In this document: positions 1-6,145 of the stretch, piece after piece
Layout: every line of letters begins with the position of its first letter
Position numbering within the stretch: position 1 is the stretch's first letter
Source: a bacterium
GTDB lineage: Bacteria > Dependentiae > Babeliae > Babeliales > UASB340
Assembly: GCA_030630075.1 (NCBI GenBank)
Contig: DAOVNS010000056.1
Coordinates: 1 to 6,280, forward strand
Direction of reading: 5' to 3'
Length of the DNA: 6,280 bases
Notes under the pieces: generated by a model
The model's input: only the letters and a program-made list of their open reading frames with translations
Database searches by the model: none
What the model was told of the DNA's origin: nothing
Made by a program: the position numbers and the translations under genes

Positions 1-935
1 ATAAATGGACCATGTTTTTTTGCATGTGTTGGACCAAAAATTCCAATACTTTTTTTATCTAAAAAATCCGCAAGATGCAAAATTCCCGTATCGGGAGCAA
101 TAAGTAAATTTGATTTTGATATTAAATAACAAGTTGATAATAGATTAAAATTTGGGGTGGTAAAAATATTTAAATTTTGATTACTAATTTTTTGAGATAA
201 TTTTTTAGCCTGTTCGCCAAAACCTTTTCCAACTAAAACTATTGAATAATTTTCAACAAAGCTTTTATTATTTAAAAGTAAGTTAAATAATATTTCCCAA
301 TTTTCTTGCGGCCAATGTTTTGAATCCCATGTTGTATTTGGTGCAAGCAAGATGAATTTTTGCAAAACAGATTTTGTAATATTATTTTTTTCTAACCAAT
401 TATTAATAATATTTTTATTATTTTGTGGAATTTTCAGTTTAAATAATTTTTTCAGTTCGGTTATTGTAGGGCTGCTTTTATATGAAGAAGTTTTATGCAT
501 TAACATATCGGATGCTAATGCCAGATTTTTTTGAATAATGTTTTGATAATCTGGTTTTGTATGTTTATCTGTAAAAAAAGAAGTTAACCAAAGACGTGAA
601 TGTTTAAAACTGAAACCGTACTTTTTGCCTTTTAAAAACGCAGCGAGAACTGAAGTTTTAAGAATTCCTTGAAAGTCTAAAATTGCATCCCATTTAGTTT
701 TTCGGATTTCAAGAACTTTGGTAGAACTTTTTTTCCAGTTTTTAAACGTTAAAAATTTATTTGGTAAAACAAAAATATTTTCTAAAAATGGTTGATCTTG
801 CAAAAGATCGGCTGCTTTTTCTTGTACAACCCAGCTAATTTTTGCATTTGGGAATATTTTTTTAATTAAAAAAATTGCAGGAAGCGTATGTATCACATCC
901 CCAATTGCAGAGACGCGTAATATTAATATTTTCAT
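1..935 (-). CDS. waaC: ADP-heptose:LPS heptosyltransferase I, partial (3' end beyond window)
   Basis: Glycosyltransferase family 9 enzyme that would transfer heptose from ADP-heptose to the lipopolysaccharide inner core at the cytoplasmic face of the inner membrane. I translated 311 codons by hand from the ATG at 935. The N-terminus MKILILRVSAIGDVIHTLPA (1-20) is the family's nucleotide-sugar Rossmann start. It is followed by ISWVVQEKAADLL (33-45) and DFQGILKTSVLA (87-98), which look more like WaaC than WaaF. The donor-binding half shows LLAPNTTWDSKHWPQENW (196-213) and APDTGILHLAD (280-290), then GIFGPTHAKKHGPF at the edge. The family is usually about 320 residues, so only a short C-terminal tail should be missing. 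No clear Shine-Dalgarno precedes the ATG, but the start fits the family exactly. The gene is divergent from the M16 peptidase gene. Its presence implies a heptose-containing LPS core. WaaF or another GT9 member remains possible. Confidence 0.88.
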   Translation of the reverse strand, partial: MKILILRVSAIGDVIHTLPAIFLIKKIFPNAKISWVVQEKAADLLQDQPFLENIFVLPNKFLTFKNWKKSSTKVLEIRKTKWDAILDFQGILKTSVLAAFLKGKKYGFSFKHSRLWLTSFFTDKHTKPDYQNIIQKNLALASDMLMHKTSSYKSSPTITELKKLFKLKIPQNNKNIINNWLEKNNITKSVLQKFILLAPNTTWDSKHWPQENWEILFNLLLNNKSFVENYSIVLVGKGFGEQAKKLSQKISNQNLNIFTTPNFNLLSTCYLISKSNLLIAPDTGILHLADFLDKKSIGIFGPTHAKKHGPF

Positions 936-972
936 AATTGTTATGTGATCGTTAAATTATTTTGTAATATGA

Positions 973-1004
973 TTGAACCAAGTTTAAGGTATTTTAGATA
1001 AAAT
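973..1004 (+). promoter_or_regulatory. Candidate promoter for the M16 peptidase gene
   Basis: TTGAAC (973-978) followed after 16 bases by TAGATA (995-1000), or after 20 bases by the better hexamer TAAAAT (999-1004). It lies 30-60 bases before the GTG start in the 101-base divergent region 936-1036. In such AT-rich DNA, matches of this quality arise by chance. I found no convincing promoter for waaC on the other strand of this gap. Confidence 0.3.
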
Positions 1005-1036
1005 AAAAACAAGGGTAGAATCTTTTAGGAGTAGTT

Positions 1037-3868
1037 GTGAATTTTTTTGGGTTGATTATAAAATATAAATGGGTTTTAATTATGAGTTTTTTGGCTATAT
1101 TTTTAATTGTGGCAGGTAATTTTTTTGTGTCGTTTTTTTCTGTAGGTAAAGTTTTTACTGCGGATAAAATAGAAAAAATAAAAGTTGATATTCCAATTTT
1201 TACTTCGAAAGTAGAGTTTAAAATGAAACCGGAAAATGTAAAAAAAGTAGTTTTAGATAACGGCATGACCATTTTGATCCATAAAAATACTACGGCGCCA
1301 AAAGTTTTGATGCAAATTGCTTATGATATTGGTTCTTGGGTTGAACATACCGGTGAAAAAGGTTTAGCTCATTTAATTGAACATATGATTTTTAAAGGAA
1401 CCGATAAACTTTCTGAAGGCGACATTGATGCAATTTCCAGAAAATATGGTGCCGAATTTAATGCATTTACTTCAAAAGATATGACAAGTTATTATTTTGA
1501 AGCTGATAAAAATAATTGGAAACCGTTTCTACCAATCTTAGCAGACTGTATGTCGAGTGCACGTTTCGAAAAAGAACATTTGGCATCAGAAATGCATGCA
1601 GTAATTCAAGAATTAAAAATGTATAAAGATCGTTATTGGAATGTAATGTTAGAGAATGCATCTCTTGCTACTTATCCTTCTTCTTATTCGTATCATTTTC
1701 CAATTATTGGATTTAAGGAAGATTTATTAAACCTTTCCGCAGATAATTTAAAAAGTTTTTACAAAAAATACTACGGACCGGAAAGAGCAACATTATTTGT
1801 TGTCGGTGATTTAGATATCGACGAAGTTGAAAAATTCGCAAAAGAAAACTTTGCTTCAATAAAAATGGAATCTGATTATAAAGTAGATACGCAAAGTTTA
1901 AAAAAAGAAAAATTTCCTCCTCTACCAAAAACAACAATAACTCAAAATACTACGATTTATGAAGATGTTAAAAAAGAACGAGCAGGATTTTATTGGATAA
2001 TTCCAGGTCTTAAAGAGAAAAATGAAATTTTAGTTTCTTTTGTGGAATTTATTCTTGGACAAGGTGAAGGAAGCAGACTTTACAAACGAATGGTTGATGA
2101 AGAAAAAATTGCAACTTCGGTAACTGCAGCAGTTGATCATTTAATGGAATCTGGAATGTTTTTTATCTTGTTTGAACCTGTTGAAGGTAAATTTGAAGAA
2201 TGTAAAAAAATAATAAAAGAAGAAGTTGAAAAATTAATTAAAGATGGTGTAACGGTTGAAGAACTTACGAAAGTTGTAAATACAAAAGGTCGAGAATATT
2301 TCCAAAGATTGCAAAGTTTACAAGATTTTACTTATGAATGGATTCATTCTTACCTGTCAACAAAAGATGAACTTGAAATTTTTAATAAAATAGATTCTTT
2401 TGTAAAAATTAATTCTGAAGAAATACAAAATTTTGTAAAAAATAATTTAGATCCATTTTTTATAAATCAAGTACAACTTTTACCGTTGCCAGAAAATAAA
2501 AAAGATTATTGGATGCAGGCGAAAGCTGATTCTGAACTTATGGATGTTGAAATTTTAAAAAAACATCAAAGAACAGCCCCTGTTGAAGATCCTAAATATG
2601 TTCAAGGTTTATCCGATCCCGAAGATTTAGATTTTTTGTTTCCTAAACCAGATAAAACCTTTGTTTTAGAAAACGGTTTAACTGTAATTTTAAAACAAAA
2701 TCCACAATGGCCTATTTTGAGTATGCATTGCAGATTTAAACAGGCATCATATCTTGCGGAATCAAAAGATGGAATATTGTTAGATCTTATGATGAATTCT
2801 TTAATGGAAGGATCTAAGGGATATTCAAAAGAAGATAATGTTAATTTTTTTGAGCTTACTGGATCGAATTATCATTTTGGTGTTTCTGGTGGTGGCCTTT
2901 CGCTGCTGAATACCGATTGTGATTTAATTTTTAAAAGATTCTTTCATGTTTTAGATCAACCAACGTTTGCTAAAGATGCAGTTGAAAAATTAAAAAAATT
3001 GTTTGTTGATGCGTATCAACGCAGAAAAGATTCACCAACAGATGTTGCAATAAAATTATTAAAAAATGATCTTTATAAAAATCATCCATATGATTGGACT
3101 TTTGATGAAGCTATAAAATTGTTAAGTAATGCAACAAGTAGCGAGTTAAGTGATTTACATAAAAAACATATCTCACCAAAGAATATGATTTTAACTGTTG
3201 TTGGTGATTTTGATTTAGATAAAATGCAAGAAACGGTCAAAGATGTTTTTGGATCTTGGAGTGGTGATGAATTTGGTTTAGTTAAATATCCAGAAACTGA
3301 ATTTACTCCAAACGAAATAAAACATCATATGTTAAGAGATCAAGTTGTTTTACTTTTGGGACGACCAAGTAAAGTTACTCTTTATGATCCAGATCTTATT
3401 CCTTTAAAGATTTTAGATTTTATTAGTTTTTATTCTTTAGGTTCTCGTTTGTATGAGTTAAGAGAAAAAACGGGATTATTTTATACTGCATTTGGAATGT
3501 TTGCTGCCGGTGCTTCGCGAGAACATGGATTTGATTACATTGGTTCAATTTTAAGTTTGGAAAATGTAGAAAAATCGAAAGAACTTCTTTTAGGTGTTAT
3601 TAATCAAGTTGGAAAAGCTGGTGTTGAAGAAAATGAACTTGATGCTGCTCGTCAAATATATTTAAATCAACTTATAGACTTAACCGTTAGCAATGAAGGC
3701 CTTACTTCTATGTTTGGCAGACTGCAAGATTACGAACTTGGTTTTGATTATTATGATAAAGTTCTTAATACTGTTCAAACAATTTCTCTTGATGAATTAA
3801 ATAAAATAGCCGCTAAATATTTTGTTTCAAAAGGAATGGCTACTATCGAAGTTGGACGAGTTAAATAA
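1037..3868 (+). CDS. Membrane-anchored two-domain M16 zinc metallopeptidase (insulinase/PqqL-like)
   Basis: 943-residue M16 peptidase. Both halves of the clamshell are on one chain, the size and layout of PqqL or pitrilysin-type proteins. Residues 12-34 form one hydrophobic segment after a short basic N-terminus, so it is a signal anchor or uncleaved signal peptide placing the enzyme in the periplasm. The catalytic half starts near residue 70 (VVLDNGMTILIH). It carries the inverted zinc motif HLIEH (H112, E115, H116) in GLAHLIEHMIFKGT, with the third ligand E192 in AVIQELKMY 76 residues later. The second half begins near 540 (FVLENGLTVIL). It has no HXXEH (the aligned stretch is around LLDLM, 581-585) but keeps the substrate-side GSRLYELREKTGL motif at 802-814, as expected for an inactive partner lobe. 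The GTG start is supported by AGGAG at 1027-1031, five bases upstream; an in-frame ATG at 1082 would cut the hydrophobic segment. The substrate is unknown. It probably degrades small peptides or matures envelope or secreted peptides. Confidence 0.93.
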   Translation: MNFFGLIIKYKWVLIMSFLAIFLIVAGNFFVSFFSVGKVFTADKIEKIKVDIPIFTSKVEFKMKPENVKKVVLDNGMTILIHKNTTAPKVLMQIAYDIGSWVEHTGEKGLAHLIEHMIFKGTDKLSEGDIDAISRKYGAEFNAFTSKDMTSYYFEADKNNWKPFLPILADCMSSARFEKEHLASEMHAVIQELKMYKDRYWNVMLENASLATYPSSYSYHFPIIGFKEDLLNLSADNLKSFYKKYYGPERATLFVVGDLDIDEVEKFAKENFASIKMESDYKVDTQSLKKEKFPPLPKTTITQNTTIYEDVKKERAGFYWIIPGLKEKNEILVSFVEFILGQGEGSRLYKRMVDEEKIATSVTAAVDHLMESGMFFILFEPVEGKFEECKKIIKEEVEKLIKDGVTVEELTKVVNTKGREYFQRLQSLQDFTYEWIHSYLSTKDELEIFNKIDSFVKINSEEIQNFVKNNLDPFFINQVQLLPLPENKKDYWMQAKADSELMDVEILKKHQRTAPVEDPKYVQGLSDPEDLDFLFPKPDKTFVLENGLTVILKQNPQWPILSMHCRFKQASYLAESKDGILLDLMMNSLMEGSKGYSKEDNVNFFELTGSNYHFGVSGGGLSLLNTDCDLIFKRFFHVLDQPTFAKDAVEKLKKLFVDAYQRRKDSPTDVAIKLLKNDLYKNHPYDWTFDEAIKLLSNATSSELSDLHKKHISPKNMILTVVGDFDLDKMQETVKDVFGSWSGDEFGLVKYPETEFTPNEIKHHMLRDQVVLLLGRPSKVTLYDPDLIPLKILDFISFYSLGSRLYELREKTGLFYTAFGMFAAGASREHGFDYIGSILSLENVEKSKELLLGVINQVGKAGVEENELDAARQIYLNQLIDLTVSNEGLTSMFGRLQDYELGFDYYDKVLNTVQTISLDELNKIAAKYFVSKGMATIEVGRVK

Positions 3869-3878
3869 AATAGTTTTA

Positions 3879-3926
3879 GATAAAATAAAAAGCCCGGAAT
3901 AAACATTCCGGGCTTTTTATTTTATC
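3879..3926. terminator. Bidirectional rho-independent terminator shared by convergent genes
   Basis: Perfect 22-bp inverted repeat (arms 3879-3900 and 3905-3926) with the loop AAAC. The inner core GCCCGGAAT/ATTCCGGGC is GC-rich and is flanked by A-runs on one side and T-runs on the other, so the RNA from either strand is a strong hairpin followed by U residues. It lies 11 bases after the M16 stop codon, and its right arm contains the TAA stop of the ankyrin gene (3922-3924). It therefore serves both transcripts. Confidence 0.93.
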
Positions 3927-4947
3927 TTTTTCTTTTTGTCGGACGAAGATTAGTAAGCGAAGGGGCGGATCTTTTAGCTTGTTGTTGACCTTCTAAAATC
4001 GCTTGTCTTTTACTTTCTCGTTGAAGTTCTAATTTTTGCTTCATAATCATTGCTAAGTCTCTATAGTCTGGATCGGGTTGTGGAAGTATTGAAAATGTTT
4101 GGATTATCGTTGTTAGCAAATCTAAAGCTATTTCATGGTTTTTGTTTAATATTGTTAAATCTGGATTTTGATCTAATAAATATTTGATAGTGTCTATTCT
4201 TTTTTCATTCCATATAGCTTTATGAAGAGGTGTATTTCCTTCATTATCTTGTGCATTAATATTAGCATTGTATTTTAAAAGAATTTGAACAAAATCTATT
4301 TTTTCTGCCATAATTGCTTTATGAAGAGGTGTGCTTCCATTATCAGGGTTTACGTAGTTTGGATTAGCCCCTGTTCTGAGGATTTCTATCAATAAACTTT
4401 CATCTGTTATTAAATATGGGGCGTCGTATAATACTATATTTAATTGATTCATAGCATTTTGATATAAGTTTTCACAAAAGTATTGCCAAAAAGGATTGTT
4501 AGATCGGATGCTGTTTATTGTGTTAATGATTTCTATTAAAGATGTAATTTTTGGGGCATTTTGAGTAGATTTGAACGACGTTGCACGTTTTGAATCATCT
4601 CTGTGTAAATACAGTAAATATGGAGAACTTAGGAATTTTCTATATTCAGCGGCTAGAGTTTGTGTTATTGATTTAACAAGTTCTCTGCAGAAGACTGGAT
4701 TTAAAGATCTTCTTAATGTTCTACATGTTTGAGCTAGACGACCCAATGTTTGGGGATCATCGATTAAATATGGAGAAATGAGATTAAAAATTTCCGGATT
4801 TTCGAGTGATAAATTTATCTCACGAGTTACGGTTTCTTGAGTTTGTCCTGCCTCTTTAAATTCTTTCATATCTTCCATAGCAGAAATTTCTATTGGAAGT
4901 GAAATTATGAAAAAGTTTAATAAAAAAAGTTTGAAAAAATTATTCAT
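3922..4947 (-). CDS. Exported ankyrin-repeat protein with F-box-like segment and NLS-like tail
   Basis: 341 residues from the ATG at 4947. That start is preferred because AAGAAGGG lies nine bases upstream and a clean signal peptide follows. The frame also opens at a TTG at 4989, which would put 14 polar residues before it. Signal peptide: K6, hydrophobic core 7-19, likely cut after IEISA (A23). Residues 48-85 (PEIFNLISPYL, then LGRLAQTCRTLRRSLN) resemble an F-box: hydrophobic-P start, I..YL, and L..LA..CR..R. Two good ankyrin repeats lie at 203-235 and 236-268 (GSTPLHKAI and GNTPLHKAI cores), with a degenerate repeat at 182-202 and a partial one after 268. Residues 303-325 are charged and probably helical. 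The C-terminus has KR (325-326), 11 residues, then KRKR (338-341), matching the classical bipartite nuclear localisation pattern. Ankyrin/F-box proteins are known host-directed effectors in intracellular bacteria; that role is inference here. A periplasmic scaffold protein is the main alternative. Confidence 0.8.
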   Translation of the reverse strand: MNNFFKLFLLNFFIISLPIEISAMEDMKEFKEAGQTQETVTREINLSLENPEIFNLISPYLIDDPQTLGRLAQTCRTLRRSLNPVFCRELVKSITQTLAAEYRKFLSSPYLLYLHRDDSKRATSFKSTQNAPKITSLIEIINTINSIRSNNPFWQYFCENLYQNAMNQLNIVLYDAPYLITDESLLIEILRTGANPNYVNPDNGSTPLHKAIMAEKIDFVQILLKYNANINAQDNEGNTPLHKAIWNEKRIDTIKYLLDQNPDLTILNKNHEIALDLLTTIIQTFSILPQPDPDYRDLAMIMKQKLELQRESKRQAILEGQQQAKRSAPSLTNLRPTKRKR

Positions 4948-5007
4948 TTTTAAATACCCTTCTTTTCGGTTTTTACAATATATTAACAACTTAGCCTGTA
5001 TGTTATT

Positions 5008-5035
5008 AGTTTAGCTTGTTGGGCTTGTATTTCAA
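5008..5035 (-). promoter_or_regulatory. Candidate promoter for the ankyrin gene
   Basis: On the minus strand, TTGAAA (5030-5035) is followed after 16 bases by TAAACT (5008-5013), about 60 bases before the ATG at 4947. The -35 is good and the -10 mediocre. It supports the ankyrin gene having its own transcript rather than reading through from yidD, but the call is weak in this AT-rich DNA. Confidence 0.3.
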
Positions 5036-5055
5036 ATGGGAAATAATATTTTGAT

Positions 5056-5091
5056 AAAAACAGCCGTTTTTTGCAAAATACAGCTGTATTT
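5056..5091 (-). terminator. Possible weak terminator for the rpmH-rnpA-yidD transcript
   Basis: Reading the minus strand, AAATACAGC (5083-5091) can pair with GCTGTTTTT (5056-5064), with one mismatch and an 18-base loop. The transcript then ends in U residues that are partly inside the stem. It lies about 90 bases after the yidD stop. The stem is AT-rich and the U-run is not free, so termination would be inefficient at best. It competes with the palindrome at 5076-5091 for pairing. Confidence 0.25.
5076..5091. repeat. 16-base perfect palindrome
   Basis: AAATACAGCTGTATTT is its own reverse complement. It sits about 130 bases upstream of the ankyrin start codon and about 90 bases after yidD. 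A dimeric regulator site or a small hairpin are both possible. A related half, AAAACAGCCG, occurs just to the left (5057-5066). Confidence 0.6.
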
Positions 5092-5106
5092 ACTTATTTA
5101 AGAGAC

Positions 5107-5133
5107 GAAAGCGGTAGCTTTCCAGCTTTTTTT
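5107..5133 (+). other. Terminator-like hairpin on the plus strand with no assigned transcript
   Basis: GAAAGC-GGTA-GCTTTC (5107-5122) followed by CAGC and seven T residues (5127-5133). On the plus strand this resembles a short intrinsic terminator, although four bases separate the stem from the T-run. No plus-strand gene ends here, so it could end a small or antisense RNA, or be chance. Confidence 0.25.
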
Positions 5134-5178
5134 GTATAGATATGAAAAAATAGGTTTGGCAAATTATGTTAAATTGGG

Positions 5179-5469
5179 TTAAATAAAATATTTTTTCCAT
5201 TTTAAAAACAAGGCTGTTATTGGATTGCAGCTTAATATTCTTAAGACAATCATTGGAATTGCAAAATAAACAGGTTTTTTTTGTAAAGTTATTTTTGCAT
5301 AATCACGACAAGTGATTGAATAAATGCAACAACCTGGTGGCCCGAGAATTGGTCTTATTGCATCAAAAATAAAAAAAACGACTTGACTTGTGAGTCGAAG
5401 CCTTTTAAAAATTGGATCTTTGGTAAGATTGTTTGGCGAAGACTTATTGAATATTTTCTTTAGACGCAT
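5179..5469 (-). CDS. yidD: Membrane protein insertion efficiency factor YidD, divergent
   Basis: Small membrane-associated protein thought to help YidC insert inner-membrane proteins. The 96-residue product has the YidD core: IRPILGPPGCCIYSITCRDYA (approximately 38-58), with C48 and C54 where the family has CrF-PTCS, then the helix VYFAIPMIVLRILSCNP (67-83), where C81-N-P matches the family's CxP. It differs from typical YidD (about 70-85 residues) in two ways. It has a basic N-terminal extension of roughly 25 residues, and it lacks the usual GGxDPVP-like C-terminal tail, ending in TALFLKWKKYFI. The ATG at 5469 overlaps the last 10 bases of rnpA in another frame and has no strong Shine-Dalgarno, so translational coupling is likely. 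The order rpmH-rnpA-yidD supports the call. Confidence 0.82.
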   Translation of the reverse strand: MRLKKIFNKSSPNNLTKDPIFKRLRLTSQVVFFIFDAIRPILGPPGCCIYSITCRDYAKITLQKKPVYFAIPMIVLRILSCNPITALFLKWKKYFI

Positions 5470-5846
5470 TTTGTTAAGAATTCTTTTAACTGATCGAATG
5501 TTAAATTCGCTGCAGGTTTATAAACAAAAAGAATAGAGATTGTTAGTTTTTTATAAAGTTCTTCTTCAAAAAAAATCGACTTGATTTGTCTTCTAAGTAA
5601 ATTTCGTTTATATGCTTTTGCTGTTTTACCCGGAATGATAATTAATATTTTTCCAAATTCTTTTTCTATAACATTCGATATTTTTATATCATCCGACATT
5701 TTTAAGTCTTCAGACATTTTTATATTATCTGACATTGGAATTTGAAGAAGTTTTAAACCTGATTTCCTGCATTTAGGTCTTACTTCTTTAAAGCTTTCTT
5801 GAATTTCTTTTTTTGTAAAAGAGAATAATTCTTTGAATTTTATCAT
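5460..5846 (-). CDS. rnpA: Ribonuclease P protein component, with an internal repeat insertion
   Basis: Protein subunit of RNase P, which binds the catalytic RNA and helps position pre-tRNA 5' leaders for cleavage. The 128-residue product carries the family signature: FGKILIIIPGKTAKAYKRN (64-82) leading into LLRRQIKSIF (83-92), equivalent to the usual GxxVSKKxGKAVxRNxxKRxIR motif. A strand ILFVYKP (105-111) and a helix FDQLKEFLTK (117-126) follow. Between the first strand (GLKLLQIP, 30-37) and the core strand (FGKILIII) lies an extra segment made of four six-residue repeats (38-61). The N-terminus is weakly conserved. It is the second gene of the rpmH operon, 64 bases after the rpmH stop, and overlaps yidD by 10 bases. 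The ATG at 5846 has no obvious Shine-Dalgarno at normal spacing. Confidence 0.88.
   Translation of the reverse strand: MIKFKELFSFTKKEIQESFKEVRPKCRKSGLKLLQIPMSDNIKMSEDLKMSDDIKISNVIEKEFGKILIIIPGKTAKAYKRNLLRRQIKSIFFEEELYKKLTISILFVYKPAANLTFDQLKEFLTKCV
5664..5735 (-). repeat. In-frame 18-base tandem repeat, four copies, inside rnpA
   Basis: Codons 38-61 of rnpA read MSDNIK, MSEDLK, MSDDIK, ISNVIE: a six-residue unit (M/I)S(D/E/N)x(I/L)(K/E) repeated four times. At DNA level the units share the ATGTC(A/T/G)GA(T/A) start and ATAAAA-like end, and the last copy is most diverged. The period is a multiple of three, so copy-number change would keep the frame. Confidence 0.85.
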
Positions 5847-5870
5847 TATCTATGAACCGAAAACTCTCTT

Positions 5871-5912
5871 AAAAAAATTAAAGGACCGAAAATCTCCGAT
5901 CCTTAATTTTTT
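5871..5912 (-). terminator. Hairpin between rpmH and rnpA (attenuator or partial terminator)
   Basis: On the minus strand the arm 5912-5897 (AAAAAATTAAGGATCG) pairs with 5888-5871 (CGGTCCTTTAATTTTTTT), with one bulge, one G-U pair and an 8-base loop, GAGATTTT. It begins at the rpmH stop codon and ends in seven T residues, so it looks like an intrinsic terminator. Because rnpA and yidD lie downstream without an obvious promoter, partial read-through is likely. It would make L34 far more abundant than the RNase P protein. Confidence 0.65.
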
Positions 5913-6045
5913 AAACAGCGAGTCTTTTACGACCTTTTGCTCTTCTTTTATTTAGAATTTTACGACCGTCTTTAGTTTTCATTCTTTTTCTAAAGCCGTG
6001 TTTTCTTTTTCTTTTGATATTGCTTGGTCTAAAAGTGAATGACAT
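5911..6045 (-). CDS. rpmH: 50S ribosomal protein L34
   Basis: A 44-residue, very basic protein of the large ribosomal subunit. The translation starts [20 protein letters not shown] and ends [11 protein letters not shown], matching the family pattern throughout (TFxPSNxKRKRxHGFRxRM at the start, GRKVLxxRRAKGRKxLxV at the end). Length is exactly typical. The ATG at 6045 is preceded by AGGAG (plus-strand CTCCT at 6053-6057) seven bases upstream, a strong ribosome-binding site. It is the first gene of the rpmH-rnpA-yidD cluster, with its promoter at 6096-6124 and a hairpin starting at its stop codon. Confidence 0.97.
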   Translation of the reverse strand: MSFTFRPSNIKRKRKHGFRKRMKTKDGRKILNKRRAKGRKRLAV

Positions 6046-6075
6046 TTTTGCGCTCCTACAATCGATTACATTACA

Positions 6076-6089
6076 AAATAAGCTTATTT
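6076..6089. repeat. 14-base palindrome at the presumed rpmH transcription start
   Basis: AAATAAGCTTATTT is self-complementary and covers the position where transcription from the 6096-6124 promoter should begin. It could form a small 5' hairpin that stabilises the mRNA or serve as a repressor site. AT-rich DNA makes chance palindromes of this size fairly common. Confidence 0.5.
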
Positions 6090-6095
6090 GATATG

Positions 6096-6124
6096 ATTTT
6101 ACCTAATATTAAGCAATCTTTCAA
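6096..6124 (-). promoter_or_regulatory. Sigma-70-type promoter of the rpmH-rnpA-yidD operon
   Basis: On the minus strand, TTGAAA (6119-6124) and TAAAAT (6096-6101) are separated by exactly 17 bases. Each matches consensus at five of six positions, the best promoter in the window. Start of transcription is expected near 6089, giving a leader of about 44 bases with AGGAG before the rpmH ATG. The insertion sequence begins about 16 bases upstream of the -35 box. Confidence 0.75.
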
Positions 6125-6145
6125 GCTTAAATTCTAGCTTTGTTA

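Larger units (their letters stand above)
4948..5178. other. Intergenic region between the ankyrin gene and yidD
   Basis: About 230 bases without a convincing coding frame. It holds the ankyrin leader and candidate promoter (4948-5035), a 16-base palindrome (5076-5091) with neighbouring weak hairpins (5056-5072), and a GC-containing hairpin followed by a T-run on the plus strand (5107-5133). The stretch 5135-5178 shows nothing recognisable. yidC, the usual neighbour after yidD, is not here. Confidence 0.7.

Noticed and set aside
352..534. 60-residue plus-strand open frame
   Set aside because: It lies fully inside waaC on the opposite strand, whose translation matches the GT9 family residue by residue. 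The short frame is low-complexity Phe/Leu-rich shadow sequence.
992..1009. 18-base direct repeat (TTTTAGATAAAATAAAAA) also present at 3874-3891, flanking the M16 gene
   Set aside because: As a sign of transfer or excision of the M16 gene it is too low in complexity. One copy is largely a terminator arm and the other overlaps a candidate -10 region, and no other boundary feature supports mobility.
994..1272. 92-residue minus-strand open frame
   Set aside because: It is antisense to the start of the M16 gene, rich in Lys/Phe/Ile from AT-rich DNA, and has no recognisable motif.
1467..1937. Two minus-strand frames (1467-1661 and 1713-1937)
   Set aside because: Both are antisense to the catalytic M16 domain, which is well conserved in its own frame.
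4948..4989. TTG start giving the ankyrin protein 14 extra N-terminal residues
   Set aside because: The extension is polar and would precede the signal peptide. The ATG at 4947 has AAGAAGGG at good spacing, and that Shine-Dalgarno would otherwise be inside the coding region.
6046..6140. Possible oriC/DnaA-box region upstream of rpmH
   Set aside because: rpmH often neighbours oriC, but I saw no TTATCCACA-like boxes here; the region is explained by the rpmH promoter and leader.
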